This document shows, piece after piece, positions 52,652 to 60,072 of a stretch of DNA of 64,000 nt. The notes under the pieces are model-generated. The model was not told the origin of the DNA. It saw nothing but the letters and a program-made list of their open reading frames with translations, and did no database searches. The DNA comes from Phosphoribacter sp037045055 (lineage in GTDB: Bacteria; Actinomycetota; Actinomycetes; Actinomycetales; Dermatophilaceae): contig JBAOHJ010000001.1 of NCBI GenBank assembly GCA_037045055.1, positions 186,001-250,000 on the forward strand. Direction: 5' to 3'. Within the stretch, counting starts at the first letter, position 1. Every line of letters begins with the position of its first letter. The position numbers were made by a program, and so were the translations under genes.

Positions 52652-52673
52652 GGTCAGCGATCAGGTCAGCGAT
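52652..52673. repeat. Two direct copies of GGTCAGCGAT in the kamA-kdd promoter region
   Basis: GGTCAGCGAT occurs at 52652-52661 and 52664-52673, 12 bp apart, between the divergent -10 elements. The position and the near-helical-turn phase suit a regulator that controls both genes. Confidence 0.6.
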
Positions 52674-52678
52674 AGGAT
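52673..52678 (+). promoter_or_regulatory. -10 element for kdd
   Basis: TAGGAT; transcript would start near 52685 and carry the strong AGGAGG (52689-52694) before GTG at 52700. Confidence 0.5.
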
Positions 52679-52699
52679 TGCCTTCGACAGGAGGTCAGA

Positions 52700-53776
52700 G
52701 TGACAGAATCTTCGCCGATCGGGCTGCACCGAGTGCTCGACCCGGTAGGACCGCTGGGGCAGGCCCTGGCCCTGCCCCAGGCCGCAGTGCGCCTCGACGC
52801 GCGAGCCCGGCTGTGGCCCGACGAGGTCCTCGTCAGCATCGAGACGCTCAACCTCGACGCCGCCTCCTACCGACAACTGGCCGAGGCACACCGCCGCGCC
52901 GACGGGTCGGTGGACGGTGCCGCGGTGCGCGCGCAGGTCCTGGCGATCGTCGCGGCGCGGGGCAAGATGCACAACCCGGTGACCGGCTCGGGGGGGATGC
53001 TGCTGGGCACCGTTGCCGAGGTAGGGCCGGCCAGCCCGCTCGGGCTGGCCGTGGGTCAGCGGATCGCCACCTTGGTGTCCCTGTCATTGACGCCGCTGGC
53101 CATCTCCGACGCGCTGGCGCGGTGGGACGGCCACAGCGAGCAGGTCCCCGCGTCCGGGCACGCCATCCTCTTCGGGCGCAGCATCGCCGCGGTGATCCCC
53201 GACGACCTTGACCCCCGCCTGTCCCTCATGGTCATGGACGTGTGCGGGGCGCCGGCCCTGGTGTCCCGCGTCGTCGGCGAGCACCTGCGGGCCCACGGCG
53301 CCGCTCCGTCCGTGCTGGTCCTCGGCGGCGCCGGCAAGTCCGGATCGCTCGCCCTGGCCGCGGCCCGGGACGTCGGCGCCGGGCGCCTGGTCGCCGTCGT
53401 CCCCGACGAGGCGGACGCCGATCGGCTGCGCCCCACCGGTCTGGCCGACCGGGTCGTCGTCGCCGACGCCCGCTCGCCGATTCAGCTGCCCGCGGCGCTG
53501 GCAGCCGCCGGCGGTCCGTGCGATGTGGTCGTCGTGTGCGTCGACGTCCCGGGCTGCGAACAGCCCGCCGTCCTGGCCGCGGCGGACGGGGGCACGATCG
53601 TCTTCTTCTCCATGGCCACCTCCTTCTCCGCCGCGGCGCTGGGAGCGGAGGGCCTGGCCGCGGACGTGCGCATGCTCGTCGGCAACGGCTACGTCCCGGG
53701 GCACGCGGCCTTCGCGCTGGACCTGCTGCGGCGCACCCCGGCGGTGCGCGCGCTGCTGGCGGCCAGGCTGCGCTGA
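52700..53776 (+). CDS. kdd: L-erythro-3,5-diaminohexanoate dehydrogenase
   Basis: A 358-residue NAD(P)-dependent dehydrogenase related to the zinc-less alcohol-dehydrogenase fold. The family block RGKMHNPVTGSGGMLLGTVAEVG and the Rossmann loop SVLVLGGAGKSGSLALAAARDVGAG are present. It oxidatively deaminates 3,5-diaminohexanoate to 5-amino-3-oxohexanoate, the third step of lysine fermentation after KamA and KamDE. GTG at 52700 has AGGAGG 5-6 nt upstream. The last four codons and the stop fall in the first copy of a 40-bp tandem repeat. Confidence 0.9.
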   Translation: MTESSPIGLHRVLDPVGPLGQALALPQAAVRLDARARLWPDEVLVSIETLNLDAASYRQLAEAHRRADGSVDGAAVRAQVLAIVAARGKMHNPVTGSGGMLLGTVAEVGPASPLGLAVGQRIATLVSLSLTPLAISDALARWDGHSEQVPASGHAILFGRSIAAVIPDDLDPRLSLMVMDVCGAPALVSRVVGEHLRAHGAAPSVLVLGGAGKSGSLALAAARDVGAGRLVAVVPDEADADRLRPTGLADRVVVADARSPIQLPAALAAAGGPCDVVVVCVDVPGCEQPAVLAAADGGTIVFFSMATSFSAAALGAEGLAADVRMLVGNGYVPGHAAFALDLLRRTPAVRALLAARLR

Positions 53777-53862
53777 CGGCGGGCAGACGGTGCAGCCCGC
53801 GGCCAGGCTGCGCTGACGGCGGGCAGACTGTGCAGCCCGCGGCCGGACTGCGCTGACCGCGG
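53761..53862. repeat. 40-bp tandem repeat overlapping the kdd stop codon, with hairpins
   Basis: Copies start at 53761, 53801 and 53841 (third partial, diverged). Each full copy has the hairpin GCGGGC, 10-nt loop, GCCCGC (53779-53800 and 53819-53840). The first copy includes the kdd stop. Two tandem hairpins could act as duplicated terminators before aroQ. Confidence 0.9.
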
Positions 53863-53877
53863 CCGGGCCGGACGGCA

Positions 53878-53883
53878 TACCAT
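53878..53883 (+). promoter_or_regulatory. -10 element, probable leaderless start of aroQ
   Basis: TACCAT, 6 nt, ATG at 53890. Two GTATGCCG-type motifs flank it: CGGCATAC at 53873-53880 and GTATGCCG at 53888-53895, the second containing the aroQ start codon. Confidence 0.55.
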
Positions 53884-53889
53884 CGCGGT

Positions 53890-54360
53890 ATGCCGTCCGT
53901 CGTCCTGCTCAACGGGCCCAACCTCGACCTGCTGGGCACCCGGGACCCGCAGGTGTACGGCAGCGCGACCCTGGCGGACGTGCAGGCCGACTGCGCCGCG
54001 GTGGCCGCCGAGCTGGGGCTCACCCTCCAGGCCCACCAGTCCAACCACGAGGGCCAGCTCGTCGACTGGCTGCACGAGGCGGGTGCGGCGGTCGCGGCCG
54101 GGGAATGCATCGGCGTCGTGCTCAACGCCGGTGCCTACACCCACACCTCGATCGCCCTGCGCGACGCCATCGAGGGTGCCGGCGTGCCCTGCGTCGAGGT
54201 GCACATCTCCAACGTCCACGCCCGCGAGGCGTTCCGGCACCACTCCTACCTCGCACCGGTCTGCCGGGGCAGCGTCGTCGGGTTCGGAGTGCACGGCTAT
54301 GTTCTGGCGATCCGCGGCTTGCACGCACAGACGTTCAGCCATAGGGCACATGACAGATGA
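53890..54360 (+). CDS. aroQ: 3-dehydroquinate dehydratase, type II
   Basis: A 156-residue type II dehydroquinase of the shikimate pathway. It starts VVLLNGPNLDLLGTRDPQVYG with the flexible-loop Arg/Tyr region, then QSNHEGQLVDWLHEA, VLNAGAYTHTSIALRDAI and VEVHISNVHAREAFRHHSY, which includes the catalytic His. Its place between kdd and kamDE is unexpected; it has its own leaderless promoter, so it is perhaps a bystander. Usually aroQ is near aroB/efp in actinobacteria. Confidence 0.95.
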   Translation: MPSVVLLNGPNLDLLGTRDPQVYGSATLADVQADCAAVAAELGLTLQAHQSNHEGQLVDWLHEAGAAVAAGECIGVVLNAGAYTHTSIALRDAIEGAGVPCVEVHISNVHAREAFRHHSYLAPVCRGSVVGFGVHGYVLAIRGLHAQTFSHRAHDR

Positions 54361-54361
54361 T

Positions 54362-54391
54362 TTTGCGGCGATAACTGCTCAGGACCGCAAA
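54362..54391. promoter_or_regulatory. Inverted repeat in the kamDE promoter region
   Basis: TTTGCGG (54362-54368) and CCGCAAA (54385-54391) form a 7-bp inverted repeat with a 16-nt spacer in an AT-richer stretch (54358-54416). It begins right after the aroQ stop and ends about 20 bp before the kamD -10, so it could be an operator or a weak terminator. Confidence 0.45.
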
Positions 54392-54410
54392 TCGTTCTGT
54401 ATGACCCTGA

Positions 54411-54416
54411 TAGCCT
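54411..54416 (+). promoter_or_regulatory. -10 element, probable leaderless start of kamD-kamE-kal
   Basis: TAGCCT, 6 nt (GAGGGA), GTG at 54423. The GAGGGA is too close to the GTG to be a normal ribosome site. Confidence 0.55.
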
Positions 54417-54422
54417 GAGGGA

Positions 54423-56036
54423 GTGACCGCCCGCCCTGCCCCACGCCTGCGCCTGGACCCGGCGACCGTGCGGCGGGCCCGTGCGCTGGCCCGCCGGGTC
54501 GGCGCCCCGGTGGTGGCCCTGACCACCACCCATACCACGGTCTCGGTGGAGCGGGCCACCCTGCGCCTGGCCGGTCTGGTCGGGGCCGACCACGAGGGTC
54601 GGCCGTGGGTCAACCACCTCGTCGACGCCGTCCGCGCCGAGGTCGGGCTCGAGCACGGCGTGACCACGCCGGTGTGGGACGCCCTGCGCCGCGGTCAGGC
54701 CGCCGACCTGCTCACCCTCGCCCAGCGTGCGGCCGCCGGCGCCGTCGGCTTCGCCGTCCCCGACGGCGCCCACCGTGCCCAGGCTCGAGCCGCGGCCCGC
54801 CGCGCCGTGTCCCGCGGGATCCGCGCCATCGACCGGCAGCGGGCGGTCCGCGAGCGGCTGGTCCGCCGGCTCGGCGACCCGCCCCGCACCCCGTGGATCT
54901 ACCTCATCGTCGCCACCGGCGACATCGACGAGGACATCCCCCAGGCCCAGGCCGCCGCCCGCGCCGGCGCCGACGTCATCGCGGTGATCCGCTCCACCGG
55001 GCAGTCGTTGCTGGACTTCGTCCCCGAGGGTGCGACCCACGAGGGGTATGCCGGCACCTACGCCACCCAGGAGAACTTCCGGCTGATGCGCGCCGCCCTG
55101 GACCGGACCAGCCGCGAGGTCGGCCGGTACGTCCGGCTGACCAACTACGCCTCCGGGCTGTGCATGCCCGAGATCGCCACCCTGGCCGGGCTGGAACGCC
55201 TGGACATGATGCTCAACGACTCGATGTACGGCATCCTCTTCCGGGACATCAACCCGATCCGCACCTTCGTCGACCAGCGCTTCTCCCGCCAGGTTCACGC
55301 CCGGGCCGGCATCGTCATCAACACCGGCGAGGACAACTACCTCACCACCGCCGACGCCGTGCAAGCCGCGCACACGGTCACGGTGAGCCAGTTGCTCAAC
55401 GAGTACTTCGCCAAGGAGGCCGGGCTGGCCGACTGGCAGCTCGGGCTCGGGCACGCCTTCGAGATCGACCCGGCGATCCCGGACAGCTTCCGCCTCGAGC
55501 TGGCCCACGCGCTGCTGGCCCGCACCCTGTTCCCCGACGCTCCGCTGAAGTGGATGCCCCCGACCAAGCACATGACCGGGGACGTGTTCCGCGGATACCT
55601 GCTGGACGGGTTCTTCAACCTCGCCGGGGCGCTCACCGGTCAGGGGATCCTGCTGGTCGGCATGATGACCGAGGCGGTCCTCACCCCGTTCCTGTCCGAC
55701 CGGGACCTGGCCCTGCAGAACGTCCGCTACGTCCTGGACGCGGCCGCCGGGCTGGCCGAGGACTTCCACCCACCGCGCGACGGCCTCATCCAGACCCGGG
55801 CCCGGCAGGTCCTCGACGAGGCGGTGGACCTGCTCGCGCGGATCTCCGACGACGCGCCCGCGGAGGAGGTGCCCGCGGCATACCGCCAGCCGCTGCTCGC
55901 CGCGATCGCCGACGGGACCTTCGGGCTGACCAAACGCCCGCCCACCGGTGGCCGCGGGCTGGACGGGGTGATCGTGCGGGCGCCAGGCTACGACAACCCG
56001 GCGATCACCCTGCTGCAGGAGGGCACCGACCGATGA
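54423..56036 (+). CDS. kamD: D-lysine 5,6-aminomutase / beta-lysine 5,6-aminomutase alpha subunit
   Basis: A 537-residue large subunit of the adenosylcobalamin- and PLP-dependent mutase that moves the terminal amino group of beta-lysine to give 3,5-diaminohexanoate. The TIM-barrel core shows WIYLIVATGDIDEDIPQAQAAARAGADVIAVIRSTGQSLLDFVPEG, RLTNYASGLCMPEIATLAGLERLDMMLNDSMYGILFRDINP and KWMPPTKHMTGDVFRGYLLDGFFNLA, which match KamD. It overlaps kamE by four bases (ATGA), so subunits are made in equal amounts. Confidence 0.94.
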   Translation: MTARPAPRLRLDPATVRRARALARRVGAPVVALTTTHTTVSVERATLRLAGLVGADHEGRPWVNHLVDAVRAEVGLEHGVTTPVWDALRRGQAADLLTLAQRAAAGAVGFAVPDGAHRAQARAAARRAVSRGIRAIDRQRAVRERLVRRLGDPPRTPWIYLIVATGDIDEDIPQAQAAARAGADVIAVIRSTGQSLLDFVPEGATHEGYAGTYATQENFRLMRAALDRTSREVGRYVRLTNYASGLCMPEIATLAGLERLDMMLNDSMYGILFRDINPIRTFVDQRFSRQVHARAGIVINTGEDNYLTTADAVQAAHTVTVSQLLNEYFAKEAGLADWQLGLGHAFEIDPAIPDSFRLELAHALLARTLFPDAPLKWMPPTKHMTGDVFRGYLLDGFFNLAGALTGQGILLVGMMTEAVLTPFLSDRDLALQNVRYVLDAAAGLAEDFHPPRDGLIQTRARQVLDEAVDLLARISDDAPAEEVPAAYRQPLLAAIADGTFGLTKRPPTGGRGLDGVIVRAPGYDNPAITLLQEGTDR

Positions 56037-56818
56037 CCGACCGCACGCGCCTGCCCGGGGCCTCCGGTGAGCTCACCCCACGGCTCGTCCGACCCTACGG
56101 TGACACCACCGGCGACGGGATGATCCAGGTGTCGTTCACGCTGCCGCTGGCGCACGGCAAGCGGGCCGAGGGCGCCGCCCTGCAGCTGGCCCGCAGGATG
56201 GGCATGGACCCGGCGCTGGTCGTGCACGCCAAGGCGATCGGCCCGGAGCACACCTTCTTCGTCGTGTACGGCTCCTGCACCCACCTGGTCGACCTGGCCC
56301 AGGTCACGGTGACCGAGCGGGAGTACCCGCTGCTGAGCGCGAAGGAGGCCGACCAGACCATCCGCGCCACGCTGCACCGGCCCCTGGTCGTCGTCGGGGC
56401 GTGCATCGGCACCGACGCCCACACCGTCGGCATCGACGCGATCCTCAACGTCAAGGGATTCGCGGGCGAGAAGGGGCTGGAGTACTACGGCGAGATCGAC
56501 GTGCACAACCTCGGCGCCCAAGTGGCCGTGCCCGACCTGGTCGCCCGGGCCCGGCAGGTGCACGCCGACGCGGTGCTGGTCAGCCAGGTGGTGACCCAGC
56601 GGGACGTCCACATCCACAACGTCACCCAGCTCGCGGCGGCCCTGCGCGAGGCCTACCCGAGCGGGCGGGTGCCGCTCGTCGTGGTCGGCGGGCCGCGGTT
56701 CGAGGACGACGCCGCCGCGCGTCTGGGCGTGGACCGGGTGTTCGGCCGGGGGACCACGCCCGGCGACGTGGCCAGCTATCTCGTCCACGCCCTCGTCACG
56801 GCGCGGAGCGCGGCGTGA
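56033..56818 (+). CDS. kamE: Beta-lysine 5,6-aminomutase beta subunit
   Basis: A 261-residue cobalamin-binding subunit. The B12 motif DXHXXG is DAHTVG with axial-ligand H130, and K141 in IDAILNVKGFAG is the place of the PLP-binding lysine (K144 in the clostridial enzyme, eleven residues after the ligand). An N-terminal dimerisation segment (MIQVSFTLPLAHGKRAEGAALQLARRMG) precedes it. Functions only with KamD. Coupled to kal by an overlap of four bases (GTGA). Confidence 0.95.
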   Translation: MTDRTRLPGASGELTPRLVRPYGDTTGDGMIQVSFTLPLAHGKRAEGAALQLARRMGMDPALVVHAKAIGPEHTFFVVYGSCTHLVDLAQVTVTEREYPLLSAKEADQTIRATLHRPLVVVGACIGTDAHTVGIDAILNVKGFAGEKGLEYYGEIDVHNLGAQVAVPDLVARARQVHADAVLVSQVVTQRDVHIHNVTQLAAALREAYPSGRVPLVVVGGPRFEDDAAARLGVDRVFGRGTTPGDVASYLVHALVTARSAA

Positions 56819-57195
56819 GCGCGTCGGTCGGGCTCACCGTGGTGCACCGTCGCTACGTCCCGTACAGCCACGCGCACTACGCCGGCAACCTCGTCGACGG
56901 GGCCTACTCGTTGGCCGCGTTCGGCGACGTGGCCACCGAGCTGTGCATCCGCGGCGACGGCGACGAGGGCCTCTTCGCGTCGTACTCGGACGTGCAGTTC
57001 CGCGCCCCGGTGCGAGCCGGCGACGTCATCGAGGTGACCGGTCGGGTGACCCGGGTGGGGCGGCGCAGCCGCGAGATCGACTTCGCCGTGACGGTGGTAT
57101 GCCGCGGCGCGCCCGAGCGCGGCGAGTCCGCCGCCGCGCTGCTGGACCCGCCCATCCTGGCGACCACCGCGGTGGGCACCGTCGTCGTGCCCTGA
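56815..57195 (+). CDS. kal: 3-aminobutyryl-CoA ammonia-lyase (hotdog fold)
   Basis: A 126-residue hotdog-fold protein (VVHRRYVPYSHAHYAGNLVDGAYSLAAFGDVATELCIRGDGDEGLFASYSDVQFRAPVRAGDVIEVTGRV). Size, fold and position after kamE match Kal, which removes ammonia from 3-aminobutyryl-CoA to give crotonyl-CoA, the last dedicated step of lysine fermentation. The conserved HAHYAGNLVDGA region is probably the active site. The kce gene that makes its substrate is absent from this window. Confidence 0.85.
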   Translation: MSASVGLTVVHRRYVPYSHAHYAGNLVDGAYSLAAFGDVATELCIRGDGDEGLFASYSDVQFRAPVRAGDVIEVTGRVTRVGRRSREIDFAVTVVCRGAPERGESAAALLDPPILATTAVGTVVVP

Positions 57196-57295
57196 CCGGC
57201 CCCGGTGGGGCGCTCGATGCGGTGCCTGCGTCGTGGCTGGCTCGATCCGCGGGCAGACTCGGGCAGCCCGCCGCGGCGGCGTCCGGGCACCCTGC

Positions 57296-57322
57296 GCGGC
57301 GTGTCGTCCGGGGACACGCCGC
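57296..57322. terminator. Hairpin terminator about 100 bp after kal
   Basis: GCGGCGTGTC (57296-57305), 7-nt loop, GACACGCCGC (57313-57322): a perfect 10-bp stem, no U-tract. Likely ends the kamD-kamE-kal transcript. Confidence 0.6.
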
Positions 57323-57348
57323 AGTGCGTCAACCGCGCGCAAATCTTC

Positions 57349-57402
57349 GGCAAACCCCGTCACCCGACACGCCGCGCTGACCTGCGCAGACGGGTGTTTG
57401 CC
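57349..57402. repeat. Long imperfect inverted repeat upstream of the TTGACA promoter
   Basis: GGCAAACCCCGTC (57349-57361) pairs with GACGGGTGTTTGCC (57389-57402), 13 bp with one bulged base and a 27-nt spacer. It ends 15 bp before the -35, so it may be an operator or second terminator. Confidence 0.55.
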
Positions 57403-57417
57403 CAGGTGAACGGCGGG

Positions 57418-57445
57418 TTGACAGGGCGCGTCCGGACGGTAGTTT
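57418..57445 (+). promoter_or_regulatory. Near-consensus housekeeping promoter
   Basis: TTGACA (57418-57423), 16-nt spacer, TAGTTT (57440-57445). This is the best -35/-10 pair I found in the window. It faces lnt, 280 bp downstream. Confidence 0.6.
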
Positions 57446-57450
57446 CGGCG

Positions 57451-57495
57451 GTGAAGTTCGTCGGGGTGGCCGGGTCGGTCACACCGCGGACGTGA
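57451..57495 (+). CDS. 14-codon leaderless mini-ORF
   Basis: GTG at 57451, 5 nt after the TAGTTT -10, is followed by 13 more sense codons and TGA at 57493 (peptide VKFVGVAGSVTPRT). It could be a leader peptide or the start of a small-RNA transcript that is read by chance. Nothing about its composition suggests an attenuator for a specific amino acid. Confidence 0.3.
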   Translation: MKFVGVAGSVTPRT

Positions 57496-57712
57496 CACCA
57501 GGGGAGTCACCCGGCAGGGGTTCTCGGACACGACCGGGATGGCCAGGCTTACCCTGCGCGGCACGGCTGGCGGCGTGGTCGACACGGCGGCGAACGGCGA
57601 CGAGGCCCGAGACGCTCAGTAGACAACAACCGCAGGAGCCGGCAGCCGGCCGGCCCGGGTTGGTCCCAACGGCGACTCGGGCCCCGTTGCCGCCCAGGGC
57701 GCTGCGGTGCCT

Positions 57713-57718
57713 TACCGT
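57713..57718 (+). promoter_or_regulatory. -10 element, probable leaderless start of lnt
   Basis: TACCGT, 6 nt, GTG at 57725. An upstream in-frame GTG (57707) would begin before this promoter. Confidence 0.5.
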
Positions 57719-57724
57719 GGCCGG

Positions 57725-59269
57725 GTGTTGCGTCGAGCCGCCCTCGCCCTGGCCAGCGGCGGCGCGCTGACCCTGGCCTTCCCGGCATACGGGGTGTGGT
57801 GGCTGGCCCCCGTCGCGGTCGCGGGCCTGACCCTGGCCACCTGCGGGGTGCGCGCCCGGCACGGCGCCTGGTTGGGCCTGCTCGCCGGCGGGGCCTTCTT
57901 CGTGCCGGCGTTGAGCTGGTCGGGCACCGACTTCCTCGGCGTCGTGCCATGGCTGGGGCTGGCCGCGTCGCAGGCGCTGTTCGTGGCGCTCGTCGGGGCC
58001 GTCGTCGCGGGGCTGTCCCGGGGCCGGCCGGTGGTGCGGCCCGCCGTCGTCGCGCTGGCCTGGGTCGGCGCGGAGGCGCTGCGCGACCGGGTCCCCTACG
58101 GCGGCTTCCCGTGGGTGCGCCTGGCGTTCAGTCAGGCCGACTCGCCCCTGGGCCGGCTGGCCGCCCTCGGCGGGGCGCCCCTGGTGACCTTCGGCGTGGC
58201 GCTGACCGGGGGGCTGCTGGCCCTCGCCGTCCGGTATGCCGCCCGGGCGCCGGAGGTTGCCCCGGGCTCGGGTCGCCGCGGCGGCCCTCGGGCGCTGGTC
58301 CTCGCCGCGCTCGTCGGCGTCGCCGGCCTGCTCGTGCCGGTGCCGACCGACGGTCCGACCGCCCGCGTCATGGCCGTGCAGGGCAACGTCCCCCGGCCCG
58401 GCCTGGACTTCAACGCCGAGCGGCGCCAGGTGTTGGACAACCACGTCGAGGCGACCTTGGCGGGCTTGGCCCGGGGCAGGGCGGCCGGCGAGCCCGCCCC
58501 GGAGGTGGTGGTCTGGCCGGAGAACGCCTCGGACATCGACCCGACCCGCAACGCCGACGCCGCCGCCCAGATCGCCCGGGTGACCGACGCGGCCGGGGTG
58601 CCGTTGCTCGTCGGCGGGCTGCTCGACGAGCCGGCCCCGCGCATCTCCAACGTCACCCTGATGTACCGACCCCGGCAGGGTCTGGTGCAGACCTACGTCA
58701 AGCAACACCCGGTGCCGTTCGCCGAGTACATCCCCGACCGGGAGTTCTTCCGACGCTTCTCCTCCGCGGTCGACCTGCTCTCCCGCGAGATGGCGGCGGG
58801 CGACCGTCCGGGGGTGTTCCGGGTGGAGCGCACCGGCCCAGGGCTGCCCGTCGCCGCCGGCGCGACGATCTGCTTCGAGGTGGCCTACGACGAGCTGGTC
58901 CGAGGGACCGTCCAGGCCGGGGCCAACCTGGTGCTCGTGCAGACCAACAACGCGACGTTCGGCTCCTCGCACGAGTCGGTCCAGCAGCTGGCGATCTCCC
59001 GCATCCGGGCGATCGAGCACGGGCGGTCCGTCGTGCACGTGTCGACGGTGGGGGTCAGTGCCCTCATCCTGCCCGACGGAACGCTGCGCCAACCCACGTC
59101 GTTGTACACGACGGCGACCCTGCGCGGCGACCTGCCGCTGCGCGAGACCCTCACGCTGGCGACGCGGATCGGGCCGTGGCCGGAATACGGTGCAGGGGCC
59201 CTGTTGCTGCTCATCGTGGTGCTGACGCTGGTCCGCCCGCGTACCGAAAGGACCGACCCGCCCTCATGA
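57725..59269 (+). CDS. lnt: Apolipoprotein N-acyltransferase
   Basis: A 514-residue membrane enzyme that adds the third acyl chain to lipoproteins. About six N-terminal helices precede a nitrilase domain whose triad is visible: Glu in VVWPENASD, Lys in TYVKQHPVPFAEYIP, Cys in GATICFEVAYD; QTNNATFGSSHESVQQLAISRIRAIE follows. The stop overlaps ppm1 by four bases. In mycobacteria Lnt and Ppm are fused or adjacent; here they are separate, coupled genes. The binding lipoprotein at 15181-16539 would be a client. Confidence 0.94.
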   Translation: MLRRAALALASGGALTLAFPAYGVWWLAPVAVAGLTLATCGVRARHGAWLGLLAGGAFFVPALSWSGTDFLGVVPWLGLAASQALFVALVGAVVAGLSRGRPVVRPAVVALAWVGAEALRDRVPYGGFPWVRLAFSQADSPLGRLAALGGAPLVTFGVALTGGLLALAVRYAARAPEVAPGSGRRGGPRALVLAALVGVAGLLVPVPTDGPTARVMAVQGNVPRPGLDFNAERRQVLDNHVEATLAGLARGRAAGEPAPEVVVWPENASDIDPTRNADAAAQIARVTDAAGVPLLVGGLLDEPAPRISNVTLMYRPRQGLVQTYVKQHPVPFAEYIPDREFFRRFSSAVDLLSREMAAGDRPGVFRVERTGPGLPVAAGATICFEVAYDELVRGTVQAGANLVLVQTNNATFGSSHESVQQLAISRIRAIEHGRSVVHVSTVGVSALILPDGTLRQPTSLYTTATLRGDLPLRETLTLATRIGPWPEYGAGALLLLIVVLTLVRPRTERTDPPS

Positions 59270-60072
59270 CCGCCGATCCGGCCCGCGGGCCCCTACGCCG
59301 CGTGGTCGTGCTGATCCCGACCTACAACGAGCGGGACAACCTGGCCCGGGTCGTGGCCCGGGTGCGCGCGGCCGCGCCGGCTGCGGACGTGCTGGTCCTG
59401 GAGGACAACTCCCCGGACGGCACGGGCCGGGTGGCCGACGCGCTGGCCGCCGCAGACCCGCAGGTCCGGGTCCTGCACCGGCCCGGCAAGCGGGGTCTGG
59501 GCGCGGCCTACCTCGCCGGGTTCGCCTGGGCGATGGAGCGCGGCTACGACGCCGCGGTCGAGATGGACGCCGACGGGTCCCACCCGCCCGAGCGGCTGCC
59601 GGCCATGCTCGACGCCGCGCAGGACGCCGACCTGGTCATCGGCTCGCGCTGGGTGCCCGGGGGCTCGGTCGTCAACTGGCCGGCGCACCGCAAGGCGATC
59701 TCGGTGCTCGGCAACACCTACACCCGGCTGCTGTTGGGGATGCCGGTCCGCGACGCCACGGCGGGCTACCGGGTCTACCGCACGGCGGCCCTGCGGGCGG
59801 TGGACCTGCACGCCGTGCCGTCTCAGGGGTATGGCTTCCAGGTGGACATGACCTGGGCGCTGCTGCGGGCTGGGGGCACCGTCGTCGAGGTGCCCATCGA
59901 GTTCGTCGAGCGGGAGGTCGGCGACTCGAAGATGAGCCAGGCGATCGTCGTCGAGGCCCTGCTCAACGTCACCCGGGAGGGGTTGGCCTTCCGCGCGGGT
60001 CAGCTGCGCGACGCGCTGCAGCGCTCGCGCCTGCGGCGGCTGGAGGGCGAGGGCCGATGGCACCGGGCGTAG
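59266..60072 (+). CDS. ppm1: Polyprenol monophosphomannose synthase
   Basis: A 268-residue GT2 glycosyltransferase: VVVLIPTYNERDNLARVV, VLEDNSPDGTGRVAD, MDADGSHPPERLPAML (DXD-type metal site), GSRWVPGGSVVNWPAHRKAIS and EREVGDSKMSQAI. It transfers mannose from GDP-mannose to polyprenyl phosphate, the donor for lipomannan and protein O-mannosylation. No extra membrane domain, so it is the free catalytic form. ATG at 59266 overlaps the lnt stop. Confidence 0.94.
   Translation: MTADPARGPLRRVVVLIPTYNERDNLARVVARVRAAAPAADVLVLEDNSPDGTGRVADALAAADPQVRVLHRPGKRGLGAAYLAGFAWAMERGYDAAVEMDADGSHPPERLPAMLDAAQDADLVIGSRWVPGGSVVNWPAHRKAISVLGNTYTRLLLGMPVRDATAGYRVYRTAALRAVDLHAVPSQGYGFQVDMTWALLRAGGTVVEVPIEFVEREVGDSKMSQAIVVEALLNVTREGLAFRAGQLRDALQRSRLRRLEGEGRWHRA

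Larger units (their letters stand above)
57196..57724. other. 529-bp region between kal and lnt: hairpins, a consensus promoter and a 14-codon ORF, no larger gene
   Basis: No conserved protein is visible in any frame. The stretch holds, in order, a 10-bp hairpin, a long imperfect inverted repeat, a near-consensus TTGACA-N16-TAGTTT promoter with a tiny leaderless ORF, and 200 bp of GC-rich DNA before the lnt promoter. I could not match the 57446-57700 part to a known riboswitch or small RNA by eye. It is the longest gene-free stretch in the window. Confidence 0.6.

Noticed and set aside
54361..54422. Cobalamin riboswitch before kamDE
   Set aside because: B12-dependent kamDE made this worth checking, but there is no B12-box-like sequence and the mRNA appears to be leaderless.
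57446..57700. Known structured RNA (tmRNA, SRP RNA, RNase P, 6S) upstream of lnt
   Set aside because: None of the conserved cores of those RNAs could be recognised; left as an unexplained region.
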